The notes under the pieces were generated by a model, which searched no databases, had not been told where the DNA came from, and saw only the letters and a list, made by a program, of their open reading frames with translations. The translations under genes were made by a program, and so were the position numbers. 64,000 bases of DNA from an uncultured Muribaculaceae bacterium (GTDB taxonomy: Bacteria > Bacteroidota > Bacteroidia > Bacteroidales > Muribaculaceae): assembly GCA_910578365.1 (NCBI GenBank), contig CAJTRC010000003.1, forward strand, positions 1-64,000. Reading direction: 5' to 3'. This document shows positions 39,576 through 48,697 of the stretch, piece after piece (the stretch's first letter is position 1; every line of letters starts with the position of its first letter).

Positions 39576-42500
39576 TTATTTATTTACCTTTTGTAGCAGA
39601 TGGCGCACAGCACCTTCGAGCTGAGCATCGCGGCCCGAAAGCACATCGGCAGGTGCGTTATATATCACAACATCCGGATTGAGCTGAAGGTTCTCAAGCG
39701 GTGTGCCGTCAAGTGTGGAGCAGGTTACCTGCGGGATTCCGAAAATCAGAGTCGGGTCAATCTGGGTTTCCCACCAAACGGCTGTCATAGTGCCGGGTAT
39801 CGGTGCTCCCACGATGTCGCCGACCTTCAGGGTCTGATATGTGTAAGATGAGCCATAAGCGTCGGAATAATTCGCTTCGTTGACAAGCATCACCGAGGGT
39901 TTTGTCCACTGCGAAAATGGCTCGCTGCCTATGTACTGGCCGCGCGGCGTAAAGCGCACGTATTCCTTGCCGGAGAGCAGCTGGGCCAGGTCGTTGTGCA
40001 GCCAGCCGCCGCCGTTGTAGCGGGTGTCGACGATTATTGCGTCGCAGTTGCGGTATTTGCCCAGTACCTGGTCGTAGGTGCTGCTGAAACTCGGCGAATT
40101 CATGCCCTGTACATGTACATAGCCTACACGGCCACCCGACAGGCTGTCGACTACATGCTGGTTGTGCTCAACCCAGCGCTGATATAGCAGCGAACTGAGT
40201 TCGCCGCCTATGGGGCGTATGGTTATGTCGCCGCTCTTGCGGCCCTTGCGGTCGATGGTCAGACGCACCTTGCGCCCTACCTTGCCTTCGAGCAGCGGAT
40301 AGTAGTCGTGGCCGGCCTCGATGGCTTTGCCGTCGATGTGGGTGATGATGTCGCCGGGGCGAACGTCGGCAGCTGTGGATGCAAGCGGGCCGCGGGCAAT
40401 CACCTCGCTGACTTTAAGGCCATTGCCTGTATAATTCTCGTCGAAGAATGCACCGAGGTTGCCTACGGTAAAGGCTCCGCCGGGTGCCGAGTAGCGTCCG
40501 CCGGTGTGCGATGCGTTGAGCTCGCCAAGTATTTCGCTGAGCAGTATTGCAAAGTCGCGGTTGTTGTTGATATAGGGCAGGAAGCGGCGGTAAGCCTCAC
40601 CATAGCCTTTCCAGTCCACGCCGTGCAGATTGACATCGTAGAACTTTTCGGCCACCTGCTGCAGCATGTGGTCGTAGATGTATTCGCGTTCAAGCGACGG
40701 ATGGCGGTTGTAGTCGGCGTTGAAATTGATTGGCTCTATGCTGCCCGACGGGAGCGATATCTTGCGCATGCCCGAGCCCGAAAGTACAAACAGGTTGTCG
40801 CCCTTTGCATCGGGCACAAAGCCGCCGTTTACATCACGGGCCAGCAGCTTGGTTTCGTTGTTCTTAATGTTCTTGACATATAGACCTGATTTGCCTTCGG
40901 GCGAATAGGTCACATAGTACAGGTTTTCGCCCTTGGGGTCGAGGTAGTAGTCGCCGAGGAAGCCCGACATATCGGTCAGACGCACACGGCGGTATTTACG
41001 GTTAGCGAGGTCGAACTTCAGGGGCTTCACCTTCTCGATTTTGATGTCGGCGGGGTCTTTGTCCTTGTCTTCGTCGTCGTTGTCTTTTTTCTTTTTGTCG
41101 GAAGCCTCGGCCAGAGCTTTTTCTTCTTCGGTGAGGTTGAACTCATCCCAGGCTTCGCCCTCGAGCACCATCATCACAATATCGCCGGTATTACCCCAGC
41201 TGCCGTGGCTCTTCATACCGTAGCGTCCGGTTTCGAAAGTAAAAGCCTTGCCGCCGAGTGCCCATTTGGGATTGCCGTCGGAGTAGCCGCTTTCGGTAAG
41301 GTTCACTACCTCGCTGCCGTCGGCTTTTACCAGGGCTATATCCACATTGTTCCAACCGCCTATGCCTATGTAGCTTGCAAGAAGCCATTTGCTGTCGGGG
41401 GCCCATTGGAAGCTCACATCGCCGTCGGTGTAGGAGTAGTTATATTTGCCGTCGAGGGCTGTGTTGACTTTCTTTGATTTAACGTCAATTACCTTGAGTT
41501 CGGTACGGTTTTCCAGAAATGCCACTTTCTTGCCGTCGGGCGAGAACGAGGGTTGCTGGGCCGAGGTAGCACAGCTGTAGAGTGGTTCCTCTACAATCTC
41601 TGAAGCGTAGCTAAAGAGTTTGTCATCATCGTCTTTGGGCTTGGCAATGAACAGCTGCCAGTGGCCGCCGCGATCCGAGTCGTATACGAGGCTCTTGCCG
41701 TCGGGCGAAAATTCCAAACAGCGTTCCTGCGCGGGGGTGTCGGTAATACGGCGTGTGGTGTCGTACTTCACCGAGGTGACGTAAATGTCGCCGCGCAGCA
41801 CAAATGCCACTTCCTCGCCGTTGGGCGATACAGCCATGTTGGTCGCACCGCTGTTTACAAAGCGGCGTACCATGTCGTTGTCGAAGTCGTCGCCGGATAT
41901 TTCAACATTAATTTTCACCGGTTCGGCGCCGGGACGTTTCACATACAGTTCACCGTCCCAGCTGAAAGCCAGGGTACCGTTGTCCGACACACTGAGCGAA
42001 CGCACAGGGTGCTTGGTAAATTTGGTAAGCTGACTTTTGGCGTTGCCGGCGAGGTTGTTCTGCCACACGTTGAGGGTTCCGTCTTCTTCCGTCACATAAT
42101 AGTACGTGTCGCCTTTGCCCCACAGAGGGTTCATGTCGTGGCCGTTGAAGTCGGTCAGTTTGGTGAATTTATCGCCGTCCTTGAGCCATACGTCAGAGGT
42201 TCCCGACGAGCGCTCGTGTTTGCGCAGCGGGTCTTCATATCCTTTCTTGTCGCCGTACAGCACACGGCCTGCCGCGTCGACCGATGCCGAAGTCATGGGC
42301 AGCGAAACATACATACGCGGACGCGAATTTTTTTTGTCGACATCCACCACATATACCTGACTCTGGAAGGGGCCCTGGGCTGCGTTTACCGCAGGCTGCA
42401 GGCTTGAGCTGTACAGCAGCTGCGCGCCGTCGAGCCATGCCAGCGGAGTTTCGCGACCTGAGTGTGTGGTTATGCGCAGGGGAGTGCCACCCTTGGCCGG

Positions 42501-42779
42501 CATCACATATATATCGTCCGATCCAAGGCGGTCGCTGCTGAATGCTATACGGCTGCCATCGGGACTCCACAGCGGCGAGCCGTCATAACCGGAATCGACA
42601 GTCAGTCTGGTCGCATGGCCACCACCGACCGGCACAGTATAGATATCACCTTTGTAGGTAAATGCCACGGTCGAACCGTCGGGCGAAATGGCACTGCCGC
42701 GCAACCACAGCGGCGCTTCATTGGCCACGGCGCCTATCGCCACACCCGAGGCCAGCAGAGAAAGGATTAGATGTTTCAT
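39576..42779 (-). CDS. Tricorn-type S41 protease
   Basis: This 1067-residue exported protease has a signal peptide at about 1-19. The N-terminal beta-propeller part carries repeated SPDGS/SPDGK units (about 25-500), then an acidic/lysine-rich linker near 550-580. A C1-like helical region and a PDZ domain (about 760-850) precede the S41 catalytic domain, with the nucleophile Ser in EANYSDAYG. The architecture matches tricorn protease homologs of Bacteroidetes. The ATG at 42779 begins the signal peptide; a longer reading frame upstream lacks one. It leads a four-gene - strand operon. Confidence 0.93.
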   Translation of the reverse strand: MKHLILSLLASGVAIGAVANEAPLWLRGSAISPDGSTVAFTYKGDIYTVPVGGGHATRLTVDSGYDGSPLWSPDGSRIAFSSDRLGSDDIYVMPAKGGTPLRITTHSGRETPLAWLDGAQLLYSSSLQPAVNAAQGPFQSQVYVVDVDKKNSRPRMYVSLPMTSASVDAAGRVLYGDKKGYEDPLRKHERSSGTSDVWLKDGDKFTKLTDFNGHDMNPLWGKGDTYYYVTEEDGTLNVWQNNLAGNAKSQLTKFTKHPVRSLSVSDNGTLAFSWDGELYVKRPGAEPVKINVEISGDDFDNDMVRRFVNSGATNMAVSPNGEEVAFVLRGDIYVTSVKYDTTRRITDTPAQERCLEFSPDGKSLVYDSDRGGHWQLFIAKPKDDDDKLFSYASEIVEEPLYSCATSAQQPSFSPDGKKVAFLENRTELKVIDVKSKKVNTALDGKYNYSYTDGDVSFQWAPDSKWLLASYIGIGGWNNVDIALVKADGSEVVNLTESGYSDGNPKWALGGKAFTFETGRYGMKSHGSWGNTGDIVMMVLEGEAWDEFNLTEEEKALAEASDKKKKDNDDEDKDKDPADIKIEKVKPLKFDLANRKYRRVRLTDMSGFLGDYYLDPKGENLYYVTYSPEGKSGLYVKNIKNNETKLLARDVNGGFVPDAKGDNLFVLSGSGMRKISLPSGSIEPINFNADYNRHPSLEREYIYDHMLQQVAEKFYDVNLHGVDWKGYGEAYRRFLPYINNNRDFAILLSEILGELNASHTGGRYSAPGGAFTVGNLGAFFDENYTGNGLKVSEVIARGPLASTAADVRPGDIITHIDGKAIEAGHDYYPLLEGKVGRKVRLTIDRKGRKSGDITIRPIGGELSSLLYQRWVEHNQHVVDSLSGGRVGYVHVQGMNSPSFSSTYDQVLGKYRNCDAIIVDTRYNGGGWLHNDLAQLLSGKEYVRFTPRGQYIGSEPFSQWTKPSVMLVNEANYSDAYGSSYTYQTLKVGDIVGAPIPGTMTAVWWETQIDPTLIFGIPQVTCSTLDGTPLENLQLNPDVVIYNAPADVLSGRDAQLEGAVRHLLQKVNK

Positions 42780-42929
42780 ATATCTAAGAAATGTGTTAGA
42801 GATGCAAATATACTCATTTTTTTCCGAATTTGAAAAATATATTTTTTTGTTTAGAGCCAACTGCCTTCTCGTATATTTTTGCTGTTTCGGATTTTATTTG
42901 TAACTTAGAGGCGTAAAAAAAATTGAGTG

Positions 42930-43334
42930 ATGAATTACGCCAGAATAATACATCTGAAAAAAATTCCTGATAGCCGGGGCAACCTCACGGCTATCGAACA
43001 GCTCGACGACGTACCGTTCGAGATACGGCGAGTATACTGGATTTTCGACGTGCCGGGCGGCGAACGCCGCGGCGGACACGCTTACCGGCAGGGGCAGGAG
43101 CTGATTATAGCTCTAAGCGGCAGTTTTGACGTAATGACCGACAACGGACACGAAAGCGACTCGTTCAGCCTCAACCGCTCGTATTACGGCCTATTTGTGC
43201 CTGCCGGCACCTGGCGCGAAATAAGCAATTTCAGCACCAATTCAATAGCCCTGATATTATCGTCGACTGACTATGACGAGGCCGACTATATACGCAACTA
43301 CGAAGACTTTATGGTGTATGCGAGAAAAGATTGA
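42930..43334 (+). CDS. FdtA/QdtA-like cupin (sugar ketoisomerase family), first copy
   Basis: The 134-residue cupin matches the FdtA/WxcM-like family: PDSRGNLTAIEQLDDVPFEIRRVYWIFDVPGGERRGGHAY with its metal or sugar-binding His, and a late FVPAGTW motif. FdtA-type enzymes convert dTDP-4-keto-6-deoxyglucose to the 3-keto form for surface sugar synthesis. No other dTDP-sugar genes are nearby, so the substrate is uncertain. It overlaps the second cupin by 17 bases. Confidence 0.8.
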   Translation: MNYARIIHLKKIPDSRGNLTAIEQLDDVPFEIRRVYWIFDVPGGERRGGHAYRQGQELIIALSGSFDVMTDNGHESDSFSLNRSYYGLFVPAGTWREISNFSTNSIALILSSTDYDEADYIRNYEDFMVYARKD

Positions 43335-43746
43335 TTCTACCATCGACGACGCCCGGATAATAGTACTCGATCCTCATCACAGTGACCGAAAAGGCGATCT
43401 TTGTGTGGTTCAAGGCATGCACACTGTGCCATTTCCTATCGAAAGAGTGTTTTATATATATGATGTACCTGCTGCGGCCGAACGTGGTGTGCACTCGCAC
43501 ATACGCGACCACCAACTGATTGTGGCTGTAAGCGGAAGTTTTGCAGTGAAGGTCGACGATGGCCGCCGCAGCCGCGTGTTCCAGCTAAAGCGGCCTTACG
43601 AGATGCTGCACATCCCCCCGGGGCTATGGGTGCAGCTGTGCGATTTCTCGTCGGGCTCGGTGGCGATGGTGATGTGCCGCTACGGGTATGACAAGAATGA
43701 CTATATTAACGATTACTCCGAATATATAAAACACAAACAGATATGA
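43318..43746 (+). CDS. FdtA/QdtA-like cupin, second copy
   Basis: The 142-residue cupin resembles its upstream neighbour in layout: HHSDRKGDLCVVQGMHTVPFPIERVFYIYDVPAAAERGVHSH, then a HIPPGLW motif. The sequences are clearly diverged, so this is an old duplication or separate recruitment rather than a recent repeat. The ATG at 43318 lies inside the end of the first cupin gene. The stop overlaps the phosphatase start by 4 bases, so the three genes form one operon. Confidence 0.8.
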   Translation: MREKIDSTIDDARIIVLDPHHSDRKGDLCVVQGMHTVPFPIERVFYIYDVPAAAERGVHSHIRDHQLIVAVSGSFAVKVDDGRRSRVFQLKRPYEMLHIPPGLWVQLCDFSSGSVAMVMCRYGYDKNDYINDYSEYIKHKQI

Positions 43747-44996
43747 AACAATTGCTCACGGCGCTGCTGCTCCTGGCCGCCTTTGCCACACTACGCGCCG
43801 CGGACCCCATGCTTACAAGCTACAGCGCCTCGCAGTGCGAGGGCTCGCTGACGCCGTATCCGACTGATATAAATCCGGCTGTGTACCCCGACTCGCTCAC
43901 CCCTGTGTTTATTAATTATGTGGGCCGACACGGCGCTCGCTATCCGGCCTCGGCTGTCAACTGCATGACTATGCGCCGCGCCCTTGAACGCGCCGACTCG
44001 GCGGGCACAATAACCCCGGCAGGCCGCAAACTGCGACAGCTCAACGAGTATATCATCACACTGAGTACCGACCGATGGGGTTCGCTCGACTCGCTGGGCA
44101 TGGCTGAACAACGTGCCATAGCCACCCGAATGTTCTATAACTTCGGCGAGGCTTTTTCTGGTGGAACGGTCAACGCCATATCGAGTTACTCGCCGCGGGC
44201 CATGATGAGTATGTACTGCTTCACTCACCAGCTCGACCGCATGGACAACCGCATCAACTTCGTAACCACCACAGGCCGCATGAACTCGCCTATAATGCGT
44301 TTTTTCGACCTCGACACTGAGTTTGTGGAATACAAAAAGCAAGGCCCATGGCTGGAGAAATACAACGAATATGTTGAGCAGTACTGCCCCACCTCGGCCA
44401 TCGACAAGGTGCTGGGGCGGAATTTCCCCTACTCCTCCGAACGCGAGCGGTTGCAGCTGGCTCTGGTTGAATACTATGTGATTGCCGGATGTTCGGCTAT
44501 GTCGGTCGACTGCAACACCACCGAATATTTCACCAAGGACGAATACAACGCCCTGTGGAGTTGCTTCAACCTGCGCCAATATCTTTGCCGTACAGCCACA
44601 ACGGTGTCATCGTTGCCTGCCGACATCGCCTCCGAGTTACTCACCAATCTGATTACCACCACCGAAGAGTTCATCGAAGGCAATTCGCCTGCATCGGTTC
44701 AGCTGCGATTCGGACATGCCGAAACCCTTATGCCGTTGCTTTCGCTGCTACATCTGCCGGGCTGCTACTACCTCACCAACTATTTCGACACTGTAGGCCA
44801 ACACTGGCGCGACTTCGATGTTGTGCCTATGGCCGCCAACCTGCAGATGATTCTGTTCAAAGCCAAGGACAGCGGCAGATACTATCTGCGCGTTGATCTC
44901 AACGAGAAACCGGTGTCGTTGATTCCTAACAACACCGCTCGATACATACCCTGGCAGCAGGCCCGCGAGTATATGCTACGCTGTCTTCCACTGTAA
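43743..44996 (+). CDS. Histidine phosphatase, MINPP-like
   Basis: The 417-residue exported enzyme has a signal peptide (about 1-19). The clade 2 histidine phosphatase motif RHGARYP is at 62-68 and supplies the nucleophile His. The distal motif is HAE at 325-327, not the HD found in most acid phosphatases; HAE is typical of multiple inositol polyphosphate phosphatases. Activity on phytate or other inositol phosphates is therefore the best guess. Gut Bacteroides are known to export MINPP enzymes. It is coupled to two cupin genes whose link to this activity is unclear. Confidence 0.85.
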   Translation: MKQLLTALLLLAAFATLRAADPMLTSYSASQCEGSLTPYPTDINPAVYPDSLTPVFINYVGRHGARYPASAVNCMTMRRALERADSAGTITPAGRKLRQLNEYIITLSTDRWGSLDSLGMAEQRAIATRMFYNFGEAFSGGTVNAISSYSPRAMMSMYCFTHQLDRMDNRINFVTTTGRMNSPIMRFFDLDTEFVEYKKQGPWLEKYNEYVEQYCPTSAIDKVLGRNFPYSSERERLQLALVEYYVIAGCSAMSVDCNTTEYFTKDEYNALWSCFNLRQYLCRTATTVSSLPADIASELLTNLITTTEEFIEGNSPASVQLRFGHAETLMPLLSLLHLPGCYYLTNYFDTVGQHWRDFDVVPMAANLQMILFKAKDSGRYYLRVDLNEKPVSLIPNNTARYIPWQQAREYMLRCLPL

Positions 44997-45014
44997 GCTT
45001 AACAATATGGCAAA

Positions 45015-45046
45015 GAGAGGGCCGGCCGATATCGGCCGGCCCTCTC
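45015..45046. terminator. 32-bp perfect palindrome between convergent genes
   Basis: The sequence GAGAGGGCCGGCCGAT is followed directly by its exact reverse complement, with no loop bases. It lies between the phosphatase (+) and a cupin gene (-), so it probably ends both transcripts. T-runs are weak on both sides. Confidence 0.65.
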
Positions 45047-45076
45047 AGTCTGAATTGTCATTAATTAATAAAACAT

Positions 45077-45433
45077 CTATGCTTCGGGCAGCAATTCTTC
45101 TGCCTGTGCTTTGTCTTTTTCGGAGCAGCCGCATACGTCGGTTTTGATGAGTGTAAGCAGTACTTTCGAGCGCTTTACCGCATACACTTCGTGTACCGTA
45201 CCTGCAGACATGGTAAAGTAATCGCCCTCGGTGAGTTCACGCTTCTCTCCTTCGACCACAAAAACTACATCGCCCTCTACTACCTGCACAAGTGCATCGC
45301 CGGGTGCCTTGTGAACCGCTATTGTTGCTCCTTCATCAAAAGCCATCAATGTGGCCTGTCCGTTATCGTTTTTAACTAAATCAGTGGCCATAATGCGACC
45401 GGACTGATATTCTACTGCTGTTTTGAGTTTCAT
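45077..45433 (-). CDS. Single-domain cupin protein
   Basis: The 118-residue protein has one cupin barrel (about 30-95) with motif 1-like VHKAPGDALVQVVEGDVVFVVEG and motif 2-like GDYFTMSAGTVHEV. This type often binds a metal. A C-terminal CGCSEKD segment adds a possible second metal site. It is cytoplasmic and of unknown ligand. It stands alone, convergent with the phosphatase operon. Confidence 0.85.
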   Translation of the reverse strand: MKLKTAVEYQSGRIMATDLVKNDNGQATLMAFDEGATIAVHKAPGDALVQVVEGDVVFVVEGEKRELTEGDYFTMSAGTVHEVYAVKRSKVLLTLIKTDVCGCSEKDKAQAEELLPEA

Positions 45434-45547
45434 AATATTATGTGTTTTTATTACTTACTTGAAATAAAAACATCATTCAGCTCCCAAATTATTGGAATTT
45501 AAAATATTTTAAACATATTGTGCCTGTTTGTTGCCCATATATAGAGC

Positions 45548-45555
45548 TAAATTTG
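45548..45555 (+). promoter_or_regulatory. Promoter-like -7 element for a small gene
   Basis: TAAATTTG(C) matches the consensus 33 bases before the ATG at 45588, supporting expression of the 68-residue frame. A TTG lies about 15-17 bases upstream, slightly closer than usual. Confidence 0.5.
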
Positions 45556-45587
45556 CATCATAATCATAAATTTAACTCCTCGACACT

Positions 45588-45794
45588 ATGACAATAAGCA
45601 GAACCGACATAATATTCGCCCGCGTATACCGCATGGGCCGCGAGATAGCCAATCTGCGCTTTACCGGCATGAATAGCGAAGCCGACATCTTTGCCGAACT
45701 ACGCCGCCATATCGGCAGCAGTCGCACTCTGCTCGACCTGGTGCTCCGCAACGGCACTCAGGGCTGGAGCGACAGGCGCCCCGTGATGCTGTAG
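45588..45794 (+). CDS. Small protein of 68 residues
   Basis: This is a short, basic protein with no signal peptide and no recognised family (ARVYRMGREIANLRF, then LLDLVLRNGTQGWSDRRPVML). Support comes from the promoter-like site 33 bases upstream and from clear core-genome codon use. mltG follows with its own promoter-like site. It could be a small DNA- or RNA-binding protein given its basic helices, but that is speculation. Confidence 0.55.
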   Translation: MTISRTDIIFARVYRMGREIANLRFTGMNSEADIFAELRRHIGSSRTLLDLVLRNGTQGWSDRRPVML

Positions 45795-45852
45795 TCCGTT
45801 AATTTTCAATAAACCCGTTTGCGAGTTTACGATTTTTACGTAACTTCGCGGC

Positions 45853-46884
45853 ATGAAGAAAAAGAAACGTCCCAACAAATGGCTCATAGTCGTGCTGTGC
45901 GTGCTGGCTGCCGGAGCAGCAGGCGCATGGATGGCATGGCGATATATCAACAATATTTATACCGGACCAGAACCGGTGCGCTTTTATGTGCCCGCAGAAA
46001 CAAGCCCGCAGGCGCTGTCCGATACTCTATCGGCACGCCTGGGCCAAGGTTTCGGCTCGCGCGTGTACACTCTGTGGAAGGCTCAGAAGGCCGACCCTGC
46101 CAAGGCTTACGGCTCGTATGTAGTCAATCCAGGCGACAAAGCCATAACCGTAAGCCGCAATCTGCGGTTCAACCGCCAGACTCCTCTGCGTATAGCAGTA
46201 GGCAATGCCCGCACACTCGACCAGCTGTACAGGCGCATAGGCTCGCGCATGGCTTTCAGCGCCCAAAACCTGCGGCATAGCGCCGACTCTGTACTGCGCA
46301 GCATAGGCTTTACCGACTCCACTCAGTTTGCCGCAGCATTCCTGCCATATACATACGAGCTGTACTGGACTGACTCGCCTGCCAAACTGATGTCGCAGGT
46401 AGCCGGCTCCTACAAGCGATTTTGGACCGACGAACGCCGCGCCAAGGCCCGCAAGCTTGGGCTGACACCTACAGGAGTCGCCACACTGGCCTCGATTGTG
46501 GAGGAAGAAACCGCCAAAGCCGACGAGCGTCCGCGGGTGGCACGCCTGTATCTCAACCGCCTCAACAAAGGCATAAAGCTGCAGGCCGACCCCACAGTGA
46601 AGTTTGCTATCGGTGACTTTGCCATACGGCGCATAAGCGGCCGGATGCTAAAAACACCTTCGCCCTACAATACATATATAGTAGGCGGACTGCCTCCCGG
46701 CCCGATACGCCTTGTAGAAACCGCCACAATCGACGGCGTGCTCGATGCCCCGCAACACCCGTATATATATATGTGTGCCAAGGAAGACTTCTCTGGATAC
46801 CACAACTTTGCCACAGACTATAAATCGCATATAGCCAACGCCCGACTATATCAGGCCGAGTTAAACAAACGCAACATACGATGA
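45853..46884 (+). CDS. mltG: Endolytic transglycosylase MltG
   Basis: The 343-residue membrane-bound enzyme cuts nascent peptidoglycan strands and limits chain length. It has a basic N-terminus, one membrane helix (about 10-30), a LysM-like region, and the YceG domain with the catalytic Glu in LASIVEEETAK and QADPTVKFA. YNTYIVGGLPPGPI follows. All key parts are present. It overlaps the TPR gene by 4 bases (ATGA). Confidence 0.95.
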   Translation: MKKKKRPNKWLIVVLCVLAAGAAGAWMAWRYINNIYTGPEPVRFYVPAETSPQALSDTLSARLGQGFGSRVYTLWKAQKADPAKAYGSYVVNPGDKAITVSRNLRFNRQTPLRIAVGNARTLDQLYRRIGSRMAFSAQNLRHSADSVLRSIGFTDSTQFAAAFLPYTYELYWTDSPAKLMSQVAGSYKRFWTDERRAKARKLGLTPTGVATLASIVEEETAKADERPRVARLYLNRLNKGIKLQADPTVKFAIGDFAIRRISGRMLKTPSPYNTYIVGGLPPGPIRLVETATIDGVLDAPQHPYIYMCAKEDFSGYHNFATDYKSHIANARLYQAELNKRNIR

Positions 46885-47717
46885 AACAAGCCCTTATACT
46901 GCTCGCACTGCTTGCAGCCGCCACACTGCACGCCGCCGAGCCGGCAGCGGTGAATTACGACGAAGACCCATACGTGATACTGGTGGGCGAGGCCGAGGCA
47001 GCCATAGCCGACGGCAACTACCCTGAAGCCGCCCAACGCCTGCTCGACGCCATGTCGGTAGACCCCGAACGAGAATCAAATCCGCTGCTGCAAAGCAATC
47101 TCGCCATGGTATACAGCTATATGGACCGCGATTCGCTGGCACTGAAAAAACTCGACGAACTGATAGAGCGTGCCCCACGCATGACCACCGCCATACAGAA
47201 CCGCGCCCATGTGCTGATGAAACTGGGCGACGACCGGCGCGCCTACGACGACTTCTGCACCGTACTCGACATAGACTCGCTTAACCTCGACGCCCGCTAC
47301 TACCACGGCATGATGGCACTGTACGGCGGACGGCGCGACATTGCCGAAAGCGATTTCACGGTACTCGAGAGCCGTGCACCGCGGTCGCTCGACACAGCAA
47401 CCGCACTTGCCGCCCTGTATTCGCTCACCGGGCAGGACCGCCTGGCAATACCGTACCTGCGGCGGCTCGTTGAAGAAACGCCCTCGCCCGAATATTATTC
47501 GGCTCTTGCCGGCTGCCTGATGGCGCTCGACGACTACAGCGAAGCCTCGGCAATAATATCGGCAGGACTCAAACGCTACAGCCACGACCCCGAGTTGTAC
47601 TACTACCGCGCCAAGCTCAATAAGGCACTCTACAGGCTTGACGACGCACACGCCGATGCCTTGAAAGCGATTGAACTCGGCGCTTCGCCCACACGCGTCA
47701 ACGCCATTTTCAAATGA
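46881..47717 (+). CDS. Exported TPR-repeat protein
   Basis: The 278-residue protein has a signal peptide (about 1-19). Several tetratricopeptide-like helical pairs follow (for example ALKKLDELIERAPRMTTAIQNRAHVLMKLGDDRRAYDDF), covering about residues 35-270. Such periplasmic TPR proteins act as protein-binding scaffolds. Coupling to mltG suggests a role with cell-wall enzymes, but this is inference. Confidence 0.85.
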   Translation: MKQALILLALLAAATLHAAEPAAVNYDEDPYVILVGEAEAAIADGNYPEAAQRLLDAMSVDPERESNPLLQSNLAMVYSYMDRDSLALKKLDELIERAPRMTTAIQNRAHVLMKLGDDRRAYDDFCTVLDIDSLNLDARYYHGMMALYGGRRDIAESDFTVLESRAPRSLDTATALAALYSLTGQDRLAIPYLRRLVEETPSPEYYSALAGCLMALDDYSEASAIISAGLKRYSHDPELYYYRAKLNKALYRLDDAHADALKAIELGASPTRVNAIFK

Positions 47718-47786
47718 CCGTCCCACGCCTCGGCGGCAGCCATCAATCTGCATCTGCTAAAATTTGCGAATTTCAGGAATTATCAC

Positions 47787-47795
47787 TAATTTTGC
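47787..47795 (+). promoter_or_regulatory. Promoter-like -7 element for panCD
   Basis: TAATTTTGC matches the consensus and lies about 52 bases before the panC ATG, giving a short leader for the panC-panD pair. Confidence 0.6.
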
Positions 47796-47846
47796 AGCCG
47801 AATTAAAGCCGAGCGAACTCGGTCTTTTACTTTGCAAAGAAATACA

Positions 47847-48692
47847 ATGGAAATAATCCGTACCGTCGATGAACTGCGCCAACGTGTGGCCAAGTTCAAA
47901 GAGCAGGGAAAAACCGTGGGTCTTGTGCCCACAATGGGCGCCCTGCACGCCGGCCATATATCGCTGGTGGACAAAGCGCGCCACGACTGTCAGGCCGTGG
48001 TAGTTAGTGTATTTGTCAATCCTACCCAGTTCAATAACCAGAACGATCTGCTTACCTATCCGCGTACCGAGGAAGCCGACTGCACCCTGCTGGAAAAAGC
48101 GGGAGTCGACGTTGCATTTATACCCTCGGTCAGCGAGATGTATCCGCAACCCGATACCCGCACCTTCGACCTCGGTCCCGTGGCCGAAGTAATGGAAGGC
48201 CCCATGCGCCCCGGACACTTCAACGGCGTGGCACAGGTGGTGAGCAAACTGTTTGACATGGTTCGTCCGAACCGCGCATATTTCGGAGAAAAAGACTTTC
48301 AGCAGATTGCCGTAATACGCCGCATGGTAGAAATCGAGGGCTTCGACCTGGAAATCGTGGCCTGCCCCATCAAACGTCACGACGACGGTCTGGCCATGAG
48401 CTCGCGCAACGTACGCCTTACCCCCGAGCAGCGCCGGGTGGCACCCGAAATATACAAGGCCCTGCGCCTGGGCAAGGAATTCGCCGCCGCCGGACACAGC
48501 GTGGCCGATACCAAAGCTCTTGTGACCGACACAATCAACTCCGTGCCATACATGGAGGTGGAATATTTTGAAATTGTAAACGCCGAAACCATGCAGCCCG
48601 TGGCCGACTGGGCCGACGCCAACCACGCAGCCGGGTGCATCACTGTATATTGCGGCGATGTACGCCTGATTGACAACATAATCTTCTTTTGA
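47847..48692 (+). CDS. panC: Pantothenate synthetase
   Basis: The 281-residue cytoplasmic enzyme joins pantoate and beta-alanine using ATP. The ATP-binding PTMGALHAGHISLV motif is near residues 28-41, NPTQF and the LSSRNVRLTPEQR-like MSSRNVRL segment are present, and YFGEKDFQQ is intact. The ATG at 47847 fits family alignments better than the in-frame start 15 bases upstream. panD, which supplies beta-alanine, follows after 5 bases. Confidence 0.97.
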   Translation: MEIIRTVDELRQRVAKFKEQGKTVGLVPTMGALHAGHISLVDKARHDCQAVVVSVFVNPTQFNNQNDLLTYPRTEEADCTLLEKAGVDVAFIPSVSEMYPQPDTRTFDLGPVAEVMEGPMRPGHFNGVAQVVSKLFDMVRPNRAYFGEKDFQQIAVIRRMVEIEGFDLEIVACPIKRHDDGLAMSSRNVRLTPEQRRVAPEIYKALRLGKEFAAAGHSVADTKALVTDTINSVPYMEVEYFEIVNAETMQPVADWADANHAAGCITVYCGDVRLIDNIIFF

Positions 48693-48697
48693 AAGCC

